Origin: Succinivibrionaceae bacterium
GTDB lineage: Bacteria > Pseudomonadota > Gammaproteobacteria > Enterobacterales > Succinivibrionaceae
Reading direction: 5' to 3'
Assembly (NCBI GenBank): GCA_016284235.1
Contig: JAEEOK010000117.1
Coordinates: 1-64,000, forward strand
Length of the DNA stretch: 64,000 nt
The notes below the pieces were generated by a model. The model did no database searches. It was not told where the DNA came from and saw only the letters and a program-made list of their open reading frames with translations. Position 1 is the first letter of the stretch. Each line of letters starts with the position of its first letter. Made by a program: the position numbers and the translations under genes. Positions 7,162-16,171 of the stretch are shown one piece after another.

Positions 7162-8520
7162 ATGAAAGCAAAAATGCTTCCAATTACTGCGGTAGTTGCT
7201 TTAGCTTTAGGTTCAGTTTCTGCTTCAGCAGTTGATTTTCACGGTTATATGAGATCCGGTTTGAACTACGGTTCTCAGAGCGGTAATGCATACTGCTTCG
7301 GTAATGGTAATCTTGGTCATCTCCTCGGCCGTCTTGGTGACGAGTGCGATACCTATGCAGAAATTTCATTATCACAGGAAGTATACAACAAGGCAAATAA
7401 CAAGTTTACCGTTCATACTCTGGTTGCATACGGTTCTAATGAGAGCAACTGGGATGAGCAGGGTAACTCATGGCAGGGCGTAGGTAAAGGTGGTGATCGT
7501 GCCGGTGACAATGGTACTTCAGCATGGAACGGTCAGAGACTTTCTTTCCGTGAGGCTTATGTTGATTATGAAATGCCTTCAGGAATCACTCTTTGGGCTG
7601 GTAAGAGATTCTATCAGCGTAAAGATATCCACATCATGGATTTCTACTATCTGAACAACTCTGGTCACGGTGTTGGTCTTGAGAACATCGGTGTTGGTAA
7701 TCTCGGTTCTCTGTCATTTGCTATCATCAAGCAGCAGGTTGACATGGAAGATGTAGGTGCCGTTTACGGATGGCCTGATAATTCAAGATCAAACTCTGCA
7801 ATGAATTCTTACAAGCTTGATGCTCGTTGGAACGGTATTCCAATGTGGTCTGATGCAACTTTAGACGTTGCACTGATCTATGCATGGCAGAAGATGTCAA
7901 AGGCTCAGAAGGATGTTTATCATAACAACACTGGTTTCCTTGGTTTCATCGAGTGGACTCAGGGTAACTTCTTCGGAGGCTTCAACAAGTTAAGCTTCGC
8001 ATACGGTACCGACGCTCTTGATTATGCAGGCGTTCTCAACGGCGGTAACCACTTAGGTGATAACGTAATCCCTTACGACGAAGACGGTTCAGGTTTCCGT
8101 GTTATCGATTGGGGTGTTGTTGAGCAGTCTAAGTGGAACTTAGGTTACGCAGTTCTCTTTGCTCACAAGCATGCAAAGAATGCTAACTGGTCACATCCAT
8201 CTGGAAACGATTGGGCATTCGTATTGAGACCTTCTTTCAAGTGGTCTGATTACACCTCTACTGTTCTTGAGTTCGGTTACACCAATCAGAAGAACACCGG
8301 CTGGAACGGTTGGGCAACTCCAGACAAGAACCGCGTAAGTGCAACCAAACTTACTCTTGCACAGCAGTGGTCTCCAGCTACTCATTTCTGGGCTCGTCCA
8401 TCAATCCGTGTATTCGGTTCATGGTTGGCAGGCGATTTAATGCGTAATGAGTACACCGGTCTTTCTCACAACAAGCAGCACGAGTACATCTTAGGTGCTC
8501 AGGTTGAAGCTTGGTGGTAA
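7162..8520 (+). CDS. lamB: maltoporin LamB, intact expressed copy
   Basis: An outer-membrane trimeric channel for maltose and maltodextrins. The ATG at 7162 has GAGGA 8 bp upstream and begins a typical signal peptide, MKAKMLPITAVVALALG, cut after SASA. The mature part matches LamB from its first residues (VDFHGYMRSG) through ECDTYAEISLSQEV and WAGKRFYQRKDIHIMDFYY to LAQQWSP, RPSIRVF and the terminal EAWW needed for barrel assembly. It is 452 residues long. Codons are strongly biased toward GGT, CGT, AAC and GTT, as in highly expressed genes. A CRP site, a palindrome and a leader hairpin lie upstream, and two terminators follow. The 46-bp box shared with the silent copy covers codons 19-34. 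Assignment as a glycoporin is firm; the precise sugar is inferred. Confidence 0.93.
   Translation: MKAKMLPITAVVALALGSVSASAVDFHGYMRSGLNYGSQSGNAYCFGNGNLGHLLGRLGDECDTYAEISLSQEVYNKANNKFTVHTLVAYGSNESNWDEQGNSWQGVGKGGDRAGDNGTSAWNGQRLSFREAYVDYEMPSGITLWAGKRFYQRKDIHIMDFYYLNNSGHGVGLENIGVGNLGSLSFAIIKQQVDMEDVGAVYGWPDNSRSNSAMNSYKLDARWNGIPMWSDATLDVALIYAWQKMSKAQKDVYHNNTGFLGFIEWTQGNFFGGFNKLSFAYGTDALDYAGVLNGGNHLGDNVIPYDEDGSGFRVIDWGVVEQSKWNLGYAVLFAHKHAKNANWSHPSGNDWAFVLRPSFKWSDYTSTVLEFGYTNQKNTGWNGWATPDKNRVSATKLTLAQQWSPATHFWARPSIRVFGSWLAGDLMRNEYTGLSHNKQHEYILGAQVEAWW
7217..7262 (+). repeat. 46-bp identity box, right copy
   Basis: Identical to the reverse complement of 2090-2135. It lies within lamB at the signal-peptide cleavage site. 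Inversion between the two boxes flips 5,081 bp and joins the promoter and signal peptide to the left-hand porin body in frame (55 + 1,409 bp = 488 codons including stop). Confidence 0.85.
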
Positions 8521-8567
8521 TCTTCTAAGATTAAACGTTTTATTGTGTAAAACTTTAATAAAATCAA

Positions 8568-8597
8568 AAGGGTCCGCGATGCGGGCCTTTTTTTTGG
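8568..8597 (+). terminator. lamB intrinsic terminator
   Basis: A GC-rich stem (GGGTCCGC / GCGGGCC, with wobble pairs) and GAT loop, followed by a long T run, 50 bp after the lamB stop. Confidence 0.85.
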
Positions 8598-8612
8598 GTG
8601 AAAAAAATTTAA

Positions 8613-8637
8613 AAAAGAGGCTATAAAAACCTCTTTT
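8613..8637. terminator. second, bidirectional terminator between lamB and ppnN
   Basis: AAAAGAGG / CCTCTTTT with A and T tracts on both sides. It serves the convergent ppnN transcript and backs up the lamB terminator. Confidence 0.7.
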
Positions 8638-8664
8638 AAGAAATAAGCTCCAAAAGTTGCAGAG

Positions 8665-10020
8665 CTAATCGATGAGTTTATAGCAGGGCGTATATTCCTC
8701 CTGAGAAAGTTTCATTCTACCCTGATTAACCATTTCCTCTAATAGTTTGTCAATGCTTTGGATAATTTCCTTGTCGCCGTGAAGCTCATAAGGTCCATAT
8801 TTCTGAACCATTGCCATTCCTTCCGGTTTTACATTGCCTGCAACAATGCCAGAAAAAGCATTTCTCAGATTAGTTATAAGATCACTCAAAGGCTGATTTT
8901 TGGTAAGGTTAAGATTTCTCATACTTTCATGGGTGGCAGGGAAATGCTGCTGCAGCACAGGATTTATCTTCATTTTCCAGTTGAAGTAGAACGAATCACC
9001 TAAATTTATCCTTTTTTCCATCACTTGTTCTGCGCCATCTGAACATATGTCTGCAACTTTGTCAGGATTATCAATTACAATATCGTACTGTCTTGCAGCT
9101 TCGTCACCTAGAGCTTTCCTAATAAACTTATCCAGTTCTTCAAAGTATTTTTCCGAACTCTTAGGTCCTGTCAGTACAAGAGGTATAGGCTGATCATTAT
9201 TCTCTTTGTCGGTTTTGATTCCAAGAATGAACATAAGTTCTTCAATCGTTCCCGGTCCTCCTGGAAATATCACAAAACAGTGTCCAAGTCTGAGAAATGC
9301 CTCAAGCCTTTTTTCTATGTCCGGCATAATTATAAGTTCCGTAACCATGGAATTAGGCGGTTCGGAGGATATGATAGAAGGCTCTGTCAATCCAAGAAAT
9401 CTGCTGTTTGTAATTCTCTGCATATTGTGACCGATTGCCGCGCCGTGCATCGGACCTTCCATGGCTCCGGGACCGCATCCGGTGCAGATGTTCATTTTTC
9501 TCAGTCCCAGTGCATAGCCGATTTTTTTTGTATATGAGTATTCTTTTTCAGGTATGGAATGACCTCCCCAGCATACAACCATGTTTGGTTCAACACCGGA
9601 AATGAATGCTCTTGCGTTTCTGAGAATATGAAATATCTGATTTGTTATAACGTTCTGGGAACCGATTAACTGCTGATTAAGTATTTTGCTCTGACTTTCC
9701 GTGTATACAATGTCTCTTAGAACGCTGAACAGGTGCTCCTCTATTACCTTAATAAGGTGACCGTTTATAAACGAGGTCTCAGGAGGATTGTACAGCTTAA
9801 GTTTTATTCCTCTCTCCTTTGAAATTACATCTATTCCGAAATCATGATATTTTTCGAACAATGCTGAAGGATCATCCGTGACAACACCGCTGTTCAGAAC
9901 AGCCAGGGCACATTTTCTGAATAACTCATACAGATGACCGTCTGCTGTTTTTTCAAGCAGTGCAACCTCCGACTGTGAAAGCTGACTCATGGATTTTTCA
10001 GGGTGTATATATGTAATCAT
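8665..10020 (-). CDS. ppnN: pyrimidine/purine-5'-nucleotide nucleosidase PpnN (YgdH)
   Basis: PpnN cleaves nucleoside monophosphates to ribose-5-phosphate and base; in E. coli it is stimulated by (p)ppGpp. The 451-residue protein matches E. coli PpnN almost end to end: MITYIHPEKSMSQLSQ start, central lysine-decarboxylase-like (LOG) fold with CTGCGPGAMEGPMHGA and FPGGPGTIEEL, and C-terminal AFSGIVAGNVK and GPYELHGDKEII. It is cytoplasmic. It is convergent with lamB, and in E. coli adjoins queF, which here lies across lamB, so the porin locus separates the two. The upstream gap to malM (10021-10222) is AT-rich and carries no other gene. Confidence 0.95.
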   Translation of the reverse strand: MITYIHPEKSMSQLSQSEVALLEKTADGHLYELFRKCALAVLNSGVVTDDPSALFEKYHDFGIDVISKERGIKLKLYNPPETSFINGHLIKVIEEHLFSVLRDIVYTESQSKILNQQLIGSQNVITNQIFHILRNARAFISGVEPNMVVCWGGHSIPEKEYSYTKKIGYALGLRKMNICTGCGPGAMEGPMHGAAIGHNMQRITNSRFLGLTEPSIISSEPPNSMVTELIIMPDIEKRLEAFLRLGHCFVIFPGGPGTIEELMFILGIKTDKENNDQPIPLVLTGPKSSEKYFEELDKFIRKALGDEAARQYDIVIDNPDKVADICSDGAEQVMEKRINLGDSFYFNWKMKINPVLQQHFPATHESMRNLNLTKNQPLSDLITNLRNAFSGIVAGNVKPEGMAMVQKYGPYELHGDKEIIQSIDKLLEEMVNQGRMKLSQEEYTPCYKLID

Positions 10021-10222
10021 AAGAGACTCCTTAATATTCTTCTCATAATATATAGAAAAAACAAATATTGGTTTCTGATCTGTATATACTTTTCTGCAGA
10101 TTTTCCGGATTATGACGTATATCCTGATTCATTTATCTTAAGCTTTACTTTATTTGTGTTTCCTAATTTTTGAAATCATAGTAAAATCTTTGCGGTTTGT
10201 TTCAGATTATAAGGATTTTGAT

Positions 10223-11296
10223 GTGAAAAGACTTTTCCTCTCTTTACTTTTAAGCAGTGCTGTTTTGTACTCCGGGTGCAGCATGGTTGATCATATAATG
10301 ACCTACAGATCACCGGCTAATTACTCCGTTGAAGAGGCAGAGGGAATTTATAAGAATCTTTCTGTGGCTGACAATGTCTATGATAATGCGGTTATAGTCA
10401 GAGCTGCTATGTCTGATGATGTGGCATTCGATGAAAAGTCGCAGGTTTATAATTTTGATACGGGCAGGAGTGTTTTCAGAACTTACAATCTTCCGCTTAA
10501 TGCAACTAATCTCAAAGTTGAAATTTCTGTTCAGATCGGTGAAACAATTTTTGCTCCGACAGTTGCCTTGTTAAACAAGGATAAAAAACTGTTAAAAATG
10601 TTTGATTTCAATAGTTTTGAATACAGACCATACAATGATGTCGTTGCTGAAACAATGAAATTAAAGTTTAACCTCAATAATTTCTCTGCAGGTGAAAATG
10701 CTGCTGCGTACATGGTTATATTTACCAAGGATGAGGATCTTAAAACATCCACCAAGGTGGTCCATCCGGCAAAACTTTTCGCCCTGTCGCACCGTCAGGC
10801 CCCTCCTGAAGTTGCAGATCCGCTTATCCCTCATTCCCGTCTTGGTGCTATGACGGTTCTCTTTTCCATGGATGCTGAATCCATTGATTCGGTTTCTGAC
10901 TTCCTTGATGCGTTAAAGGGACCAATCTGGGGTGGAGAATCTCATCAGTATGTATCAGATGATGATGACGGCAGAGTAGGATCTTCTGTGGATGTTAATC
11001 TGCATGACGGTAATCTTAAGGTTGTGAATCCAAAGACTTCAGATGCTGCAGCCTCAACCGGAACACAGATCAGTGATGCCAAACATCAGTCTCAGGAACT
11101 GAAAAAGTCTCCAAGTTCACCGGCAGGTTCCATGATGAAGGAAACTGAAAAAATGTACAACGATATGATTGTCGCGTCAGTTAAATCAGGTGATATAGCT
11201 AAGGCAATGCAGCTTGCCGCTGAAGCCACAAATGCAGGTTCGGGATCAGCAAACGATACCCTGAACAGTGCACTTAGAAGTTATCATCGCAAGTAA
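10223..11296 (+). CDS. malM: MalM-like maltose-regulon lipoprotein
   Basis: The GTG at 10223 is chosen because AAGGA lies 7 bp upstream and a lipoprotein signal follows at once (KRLFLSLLLSSAVLYSGC, lipidated Cys about residue 19). The middle matches E. coli MalM: FAPTVALL, YMVIFTKDEDLKTSTKVVHPAKLFA and DPLIPHSRLGAMTVLF. The C-terminal helix EKMYNDMIVASVKSGDIAKAMQL also corresponds to MalM. E. coli MalM is a periplasmic protein of unclear function encoded after lamB; this version is longer (357 residues), with an acidic, Ser-rich insert before the C-terminus, and is predicted to be lipid-anchored. It lies near lamB but is separated by ppnN on the other strand. A strong terminator follows. Confidence 0.82.
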   Translation: MKRLFLSLLLSSAVLYSGCSMVDHIMTYRSPANYSVEEAEGIYKNLSVADNVYDNAVIVRAAMSDDVAFDEKSQVYNFDTGRSVFRTYNLPLNATNLKVEISVQIGETIFAPTVALLNKDKKLLKMFDFNSFEYRPYNDVVAETMKLKFNLNNFSAGENAAAYMVIFTKDEDLKTSTKVVHPAKLFALSHRQAPPEVADPLIPHSRLGAMTVLFSMDAESIDSVSDFLDALKGPIWGGESHQYVSDDDDGRVGSSVDVNLHDGNLKVVNPKTSDAAASTGTQISDAKHQSQELKKSPSSPAGSMMKETEKMYNDMIVASVKSGDIAKAMQLAAEATNAGSGSANDTLNSALRSYHRK

Positions 11297-11315
11297 TACG
11301 ATCTTTTATTTTTTC

Positions 11316-11339
11316 AGCACCGCAGATTGCGGTGCTTTT
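11316..11339. terminator. intrinsic terminator after malM
   Basis: Perfect 8-bp stem GCACCGCA / TGCGGTGC with GAT loop and T run, 20 bp after the malM stop; it separates malM from the convergent glnD. Confidence 0.85.
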
Positions 11340-11403
11340 AGCTTTATCAATCAGCATTCTCCGATTGTCTGTCCGCTTCGTTCCTGTGTTTTTTTCCTGC
11401 GGA

Positions 11404-14073
11404 CTATGAGTTTTGGTTTTCCTCCTTTCCGTCAATTGCTCTGATAACTCCCGTTCTGAGTCTGTTTTTTTCTTCGTCATTGAGAGCTTTTCCGTTAAGA
11501 GAAATTGTAAATCCGTCGTCAGCTCGTTCTCCGGTTGTAGCTATTCTTGCGGCATGAATATTTACTCCGAATTCTTCAATTGCAGTTGCAATGGACGCAA
11601 GGAGTCCCGGTCGATCCAGTGCGGAGACCTCCATATGGGTAACACCGTTTTCTTCTGATCCGGGAATATCAAGATAAATAACTGAAGTTTTGATTTTGAA
11701 CTGCAGATATTTTTTCGGCATTGAAGTGCCTGAAGGAGAAGTGAATGTGGTATTTATCAGATTCATCATCATGAATTTTTTTAGCGGACCCATTTTTTCC
11801 GGAGGTATAGGAGAACCTTCCCTGGTGGTCACTGTGAAGGAGTCCATAATAAAACCGTCAGATGAACCCAGAATTGAGGCATTCATGATAGAAATCTGCT
11901 TCGCCAGAAGTATTTTTACTATGCGCGCGAAAATTCCAAGATGATCTTTCATGTAAACAAAAATTTCAGTTCCCAGGCGATTGACCGACTCTCCGAATAT
12001 AATCAGCGGCAGATCGCTTCTTTTATCATAACTCAGAATGTGCTTTGTATGATGGCAGATCTGAGACTTGTTGTGGCGGATAAAATAGTTTTCGCTGAAG
12101 GTATTCCAGAGTTCTGTCACTTTGTTTTTATCTATGCCGTCGGTGCAAAGAAGTTTCATTGTTTCCTTCTTGTTTTCCTCGACTATAAGAAGCCATTCTG
12201 AAGGATGGGACGGATCTCTTCTCAATGCCTTCTGGGTTGCATAATATAATTCCTTGAAGAGAGCATCCTTCCATGAGTTCCATGCAGTGTCGTTGGTTGC
12301 GCAGATGTCGGCAATGCTGAGACAGTAAAGATAATCAAGGTGTGTCTCATCCTGAACCATCGTTGCAAAATCGGATATTACATTTGGATCTGAAATATCT
12401 CTTCGCTGAGCAGTGTTGGAAAAATCAATATGGTGTTCTACCAGCCAGGTGAGAAGCCTAACTTCCGAAGGGGGAAGCTCGTGTTTTGCAAAGAACCTGC
12501 TGCTTATTTCAGCTCCTATTTGTGCGTGATGACCGCCCGGCCGTCCTTTGCCTATATCATGCATCAGCGCAGCTGCATAGAGCAGATGCTGCTTGGGGAG
12601 ATTATGGTATATTTCTCTGAAAAGATTTTTGGATGGATCAATGTTTTCAGTATGTGAAAATTCATGAATATTGCTGATAGTACGGTATGTGTGCTCATCA
12701 ACAGTATATGTGTGAAACATATCGAACTGCATCAGACCGGTAAGTCTCATCCATTCCGACATATACATTGTCATAATACCGTGCCGCATCATTATTTTAA
12801 GAGCCAGCAGCATTCCGTTGATATTATTTAGTATTTTGAGAAAATAATGCCGGCATTTGGGAATATCAATAAGTCTGATATTCAGTTTGTGTCTGGCTTC
12901 TTTGAGACTTCTGAGACATTTAGGGTACAGCCCTGTGATGTTTTTGTAATCTGCTGCCGATATGCAGGAAATAATGTACATCATTTCCATTATAGATGAA
13001 GGCTCTGTGATAAACAGATTGGGATCCACCACGTCAATCATGGTTCCCCTGAGAATGAACTTAGAATTTAGAACTTTGATTTTTGTCTCGTACTCATCTT
13101 TGAATATGGCCTCCTCATACATTTTCAGAAGCATTTGATTGATTTCTTCTATGCTCTGTGTGGACAGATAGAAGCGTATCATCAGATTTTCAACCGGTAT
13201 GTTGCCTTCTCCTATGTATCCGAGCATTTTTGCTACTGCCACCTGGCGATCAAAGGTGAGACGGTTGTCATTGCGTTTGCTTACAAACTGCAGGGCGAAT
13301 CTTACCTTCCAGATGAAATATGCACTGAAAAAAAGTTCGTGATATTCACTTTCTGTAATCAGTCCCTGATTCAGAATATCAACAGGTTTTGTGGCGTTTG
13401 AAAATTTTCTGGCGATCCACATAATGGTCTGGACGTCTCTTAATCCGCCGCACATATTTTTAAGATCAGGCTCAAGTCTGTACATTGTGTTTTTATACAT
13501 ACTGTGGCGCTGGGTCTGCTCTTCAATTTTTGCACGGAAGAATTTTTTGATTGGCCAGAATTTCTTTGGATCAGTAGCTGTCTGCAGCTTGTTGTAGGTA
13601 TCTTCAGAACCGCAGATCAGCCGCTTTTCAAGCAAATTGGTAGCAATTGTAAGATCTTCAAGACCTGCACTAATGCATTGCGAAACGGTTCTGACTGCAT
13701 GACCTACATCAAGTTTCAGATCCCACAGCAATGTAATGAAATCAGATATCTTTTCAGAGATGTCCCTGTCGAGTTCATTCTCTGATAGTATGAGTACATC
13801 TATGTCTGTAAAGGGATGCAGTTCCTTTCTTCCGTATCCGCCTACTGCGATAATTGCAAGTTCAGGATTGGTGTACAGATGAAACTGCCTGTAGAGCAGG
13901 GTTAGCAGGTGATCTATAAAACAACATCTGTCATCTGCAAGCTCCTGCAGACTGGTACCTCTGTAAAAGTTGTTGGCAAGATGGAGATTGAATGTCTCCA
14001 TGAGCTTTCTTCCGTTTTCGCGGGTGATTTCTCTGCTTCCGAGGTATCTTGCCAAAACATCGCTGAATTTCAT
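11404..14073 (-). CDS. glnD: bifunctional uridylyltransferase/uridylyl-removing enzyme GlnD
   Basis: GlnD senses glutamine and adds or removes UMP on PII proteins, controlling glutamine synthetase. Domains in order: nucleotidyltransferase (AVGGYGRKELHPFTDIDVLIL, about residue 78), the helical GlnD linker (CGGLRDVQTIMWIA), the HD hydrolase domain (HTYTVDEHTYRT, ALMHDIGKGRPGGHH), then two ACT domains (KDHLGIFARIV; ALDRPGLLASIA). The ATG at 14073 has GGAG 6 bp upstream, which the ATG nine codons earlier lacks. At 889 residues it is of normal length. It lies downstream of map in the same direction, as in E. coli, but about 570 bp apart because of a tnpB remnant. The window also encodes the glutamate synthase of the same nitrogen pathway. 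Confidence 0.95.
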   Translation of the reverse strand: MKFSDVLARYLGSREITRENGRKLMETFNLHLANNFYRGTSLQELADDRCCFIDHLLTLLYRQFHLYTNPELAIIAVGGYGRKELHPFTDIDVLILSENELDRDISEKISDFITLLWDLKLDVGHAVRTVSQCISAGLEDLTIATNLLEKRLICGSEDTYNKLQTATDPKKFWPIKKFFRAKIEEQTQRHSMYKNTMYRLEPDLKNMCGGLRDVQTIMWIARKFSNATKPVDILNQGLITESEYHELFFSAYFIWKVRFALQFVSKRNDNRLTFDRQVAVAKMLGYIGEGNIPVENLMIRFYLSTQSIEEINQMLLKMYEEAIFKDEYETKIKVLNSKFILRGTMIDVVDPNLFITEPSSIMEMMYIISCISAADYKNITGLYPKCLRSLKEARHKLNIRLIDIPKCRHYFLKILNNINGMLLALKIMMRHGIMTMYMSEWMRLTGLMQFDMFHTYTVDEHTYRTISNIHEFSHTENIDPSKNLFREIYHNLPKQHLLYAAALMHDIGKGRPGGHHAQIGAEISSRFFAKHELPPSEVRLLTWLVEHHIDFSNTAQRRDISDPNVISDFATMVQDETHLDYLYCLSIADICATNDTAWNSWKDALFKELYYATQKALRRDPSHPSEWLLIVEENKKETMKLLCTDGIDKNKVTELWNTFSENYFIRHNKSQICHHTKHILSYDKRSDLPLIIFGESVNRLGTEIFVYMKDHLGIFARIVKILLAKQISIMNASILGSSDGFIMDSFTVTTREGSPIPPEKMGPLKKFMMMNLINTTFTSPSGTSMPKKYLQFKIKTSVIYLDIPGSEENGVTHMEVSALDRPGLLASIATAIEEFGVNIHAARIATTGERADDGFTISLNGKALNDEEKNRLRTGVIRAIDGKEENQNS

Positions 14074-14270
14074 GTTGACTCCGTCTGCTGAATACGGCAT
14101 TTGCTGGGATATACCGATCTGTAATGTGCCTATGTTTAGCTGATGGCTATGCTGCAGCTACTGCTAAAGCCGCGGGATCCCTGCTTCACAGATCACCGCA
14201 TAGCGAATTACGTCTTATACGATTTCCGTGAGAATTGCTTACTCCGGTTTTTAAGTGCCGGCTTATATTT

Positions 14271-14601
14271 TCATATGCATGATGATCCGTCAGTTAAGCC
14301 TTCATTCATGATATTCACGCCGGCATTCAGATTCCTGTCAGACAGCAATGAAACTCACCTTCTCTTACAGCGGGATCCTTATATCCTAACCTTATTAGAA
14401 CATATTTGACAACCTGGAATAGGGCAGGTACTTTGATTGCCTTTCTTTTGTACCGCAGTACCATGATTCAGGAGTATCGAAGAACTTCGACCATGAAACA
14501 TCAGATATTGAGTCAGCCGGTTTATTGTTCTTCAGCAGAACTTTTATATTCAAATTCTCCGCTGCTGTCATCAGGTTTTCGCAAATGGCATAGCGGAGCA
14601 T
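14271..14601 (-). pseudogene. decayed IS200/IS605-type tnpB, C-terminal remnant
   Basis: From 14601 the minus strand reads NLNIKVLLKNNKPADSISDVSWSKFF, then ESWYCGTKE and YLPYSRLSN, matching the ...KNHKLAKSISDVSW...WYG...YPSSRLCSNC series of TnpB. A stop at 14398 breaks the frame. After frame changes EFHCC and DRNLNAGVNIMNEGL follow, matching the zinc-ribbon and the final D-R-x-x-N-A-x-x-N-I-x-N-E-G-L of TnpB (RuvC-III aspartate included). The N-terminal two thirds are absent. CCGG / CCGG around an A-rich loop (about 14239-14256) lies just beyond the stop, as right-end hairpins of these elements do. The remnant fills the gap between map and glnD and is surely inactive as a nuclease. Confidence 0.7.
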
Positions 14602-14639
14602 TTATGAATAAAGTCATTGCTCAGACTGCTGTCTTCTCA

Positions 14640-15434
14640 TCAGTTGTGAAATACCGGACTGATTTCATTTTCATCACTGCGGTGGGTGGTTATTTCACAG
14701 CCGTCATCAGTTATAATCAGTGTATGCTCATACTGAGCCGACGGCTGCTTGTCGGCGGTGGTTACAGTCCAGCCGTTTTTCTTGTTGACCTTGCATTTCC
14801 ACGTACCTGCATTAATCATAGGCTCGATGGTAAAACTCATACCCTTTTGCAGAATTATATTTCTTGAAGCCGAGTTCTTATAATGAAGAACACACGGTTC
14901 TGTGTGAAATTCGGTGCTTATTCCGTGACCGCAGTAATCACGCACTACGGAGAAGCCCTCTTTGTCTGCTATCGGCTGTATTGTGTCACCGATTATTGAA
15001 AGAGGCACCCCCGGTTTTACAGCCTTTAGGGCTGCATAAAGTGATTCCTGAGCACATTTGCATAGTTTGTGGTTTCTTGGTGATACTTCACCGACGCGAA
15101 ACATTTTTGATGTATCGCCGTAGTATCCGTCTTTGATAACTGTAACGTCAATATTCACAATATCTCCGTTATGCAGGTGCTGAATGCCAGGTATGCCGTG
15201 ACAAACCACCTCGTTGACGGAAATGCATGTGGCTTTAGGATATCCGTGATAACCGAGACATGCGCTGATGGCATGCTGCTGATTTTCTATGAAATCCTGC
15301 ATTATTGTATCAAGCTCTCCGGTGGTAACTCCAGCCTTGACGTGAGGTTCTATCATTTCAAGGACTTCGGCCGCCAGCCTGCCGGCAATGTGCATTTTTG
15401 CTATGTCAGCTTCATCTAAAATTTTTATATCCAT
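14640..15434 (-). CDS. map: methionine aminopeptidase, type I
   Basis: Removes the N-terminal methionine from nascent proteins. The 264-residue protein has the five metal ligands of the pita-bread fold: Asp in NIDVTV, Asp in YYGDTS, His in GHGISTEFHTEP, Glu in FTIEPM and Glu in QYEHT. The start at 15434 aligns with the E. coli enzyme. It precedes glnD on the same strand. In enterobacteria map is divergent from rpsB; here an accessory block of about 7.6 kb separates them. Confidence 0.95.
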   Translation of the reverse strand: MDIKILDEADIAKMHIAGRLAAEVLEMIEPHVKAGVTTGELDTIMQDFIENQQHAISACLGYHGYPKATCISVNEVVCHGIPGIQHLHNGDIVNIDVTVIKDGYYGDTSKMFRVGEVSPRNHKLCKCAQESLYAALKAVKPGVPLSIIGDTIQPIADKEGFSVVRDYCGHGISTEFHTEPCVLHYKNSASRNIILQKGMSFTIEPMINAGTWKCKVNKKNGWTVTTADKQPSAQYEHTLIITDDGCEITTHRSDENEISPVFHN

Positions 15435-15691
15435 TTTTAAGCCTTCTTTTACATTCTCTGTCGATATTCTAACATATTTTCAGTTTGCTAATGTTTGCAT
15501 GCTGCTATCCGGATCAGATGCAGGTGTTGACCAGACTGGTTTGGGATTATTTTGCATGGCTGATTATTTCTTTTCTTAACATCAAGCTTCCTTATATTTC
15601 GTGCTCGTGCGGTAACCGGCTCTCTGAACACATTCATAAAAGCTCATAAGTATGTGAATGCGTTCGTTTCACGACTTACCGGGTGTTAATG

Positions 15692-15719
15692 TTGAATTTT
15701 GTAATTAAAAGTTTATAAT
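15692..15719 (+). promoter_or_regulatory. sigma-70-like promoter for the metal-ATPase operon
   Basis: TTGAAT (15692-15697), a 16-bp spacer and TATAAT (15714-15719) point toward the first gene of the module, about 150 bp away. A short dyad GTGAA-N9-TTCAC lies just upstream (15654-15672). The rest of 15435-15871 holds no gene I can support. Confidence 0.6.
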
Positions 15720-15871
15720 TAGTAGTTAGCGTATGGTAACTGATTTTTTTCGGTATTTCTATCTGAATTAATGAGGTTTATTTCAGGATCAGCTCAGCAT
15801 CTTCGGAATAATGTTGCTGCAGAGTATGGTCTACAGGTAGCGGAATTATCTATACAGGCAACAGTATTACT

Positions 15872-16171
15872 ATGTTTACGACTATCAGCATACTGTCAAA
15901 TCCGTGGCAGCTCATTCTTCCCAAGATAATTGTGGCCAGCTATCTGCCTGGCCGGATAAGATGTTACAGCGAACTCATCCGAAATCATGAAAACAATGCA
16001 TGTTTATTAAAAATGGCAGTCGGCAGATTTCATGAAATTAATGAGTTTAAGATCAATACACGGACTGGCTCCATTCTCATTTCATATGATGTAAATAAGG
16101 TGGCTAGGAACAGTCAGCTGCACGGCATTGAACAGTATCTGCGCAAAATTTACATGGAGTCGTCGAAATGA
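15872..16171 (+). CDS. HMA-like protein lacking the CxxC metal site
   Basis: A 99-residue protein with an N-terminal hydrophobic stretch and the pattern LPGRIRCYSELI...INTRTGSILISYD. This fits the HMA_2-type ferredoxin-like fold found beside certain P-type ATPases, in which PGRIR replaces the usual metal-binding loop. No CxxC is present. Its stop overlaps the start of the next gene (ATGA), so translation is coupled. It probably works with the ATPase two genes on, as an adaptor rather than a metal chaperone; this is inference. The Shine-Dalgarno is weak. Confidence 0.65.
   Translation: MFTTISILSNPWQLILPKIIVASYLPGRIRCYSELIRNHENNACLLKMAVGRFHEINEFKINTRTGSILISYDVNKVARNSQLHGIEQYLRKIYMESSK

Noticed and set aside
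14406-14867. Plus-strand frame of 153 codons over the map end and tnpB relic
   Set aside because: It is antisense to map and to the TnpB-like segments, which explain the sequence better.
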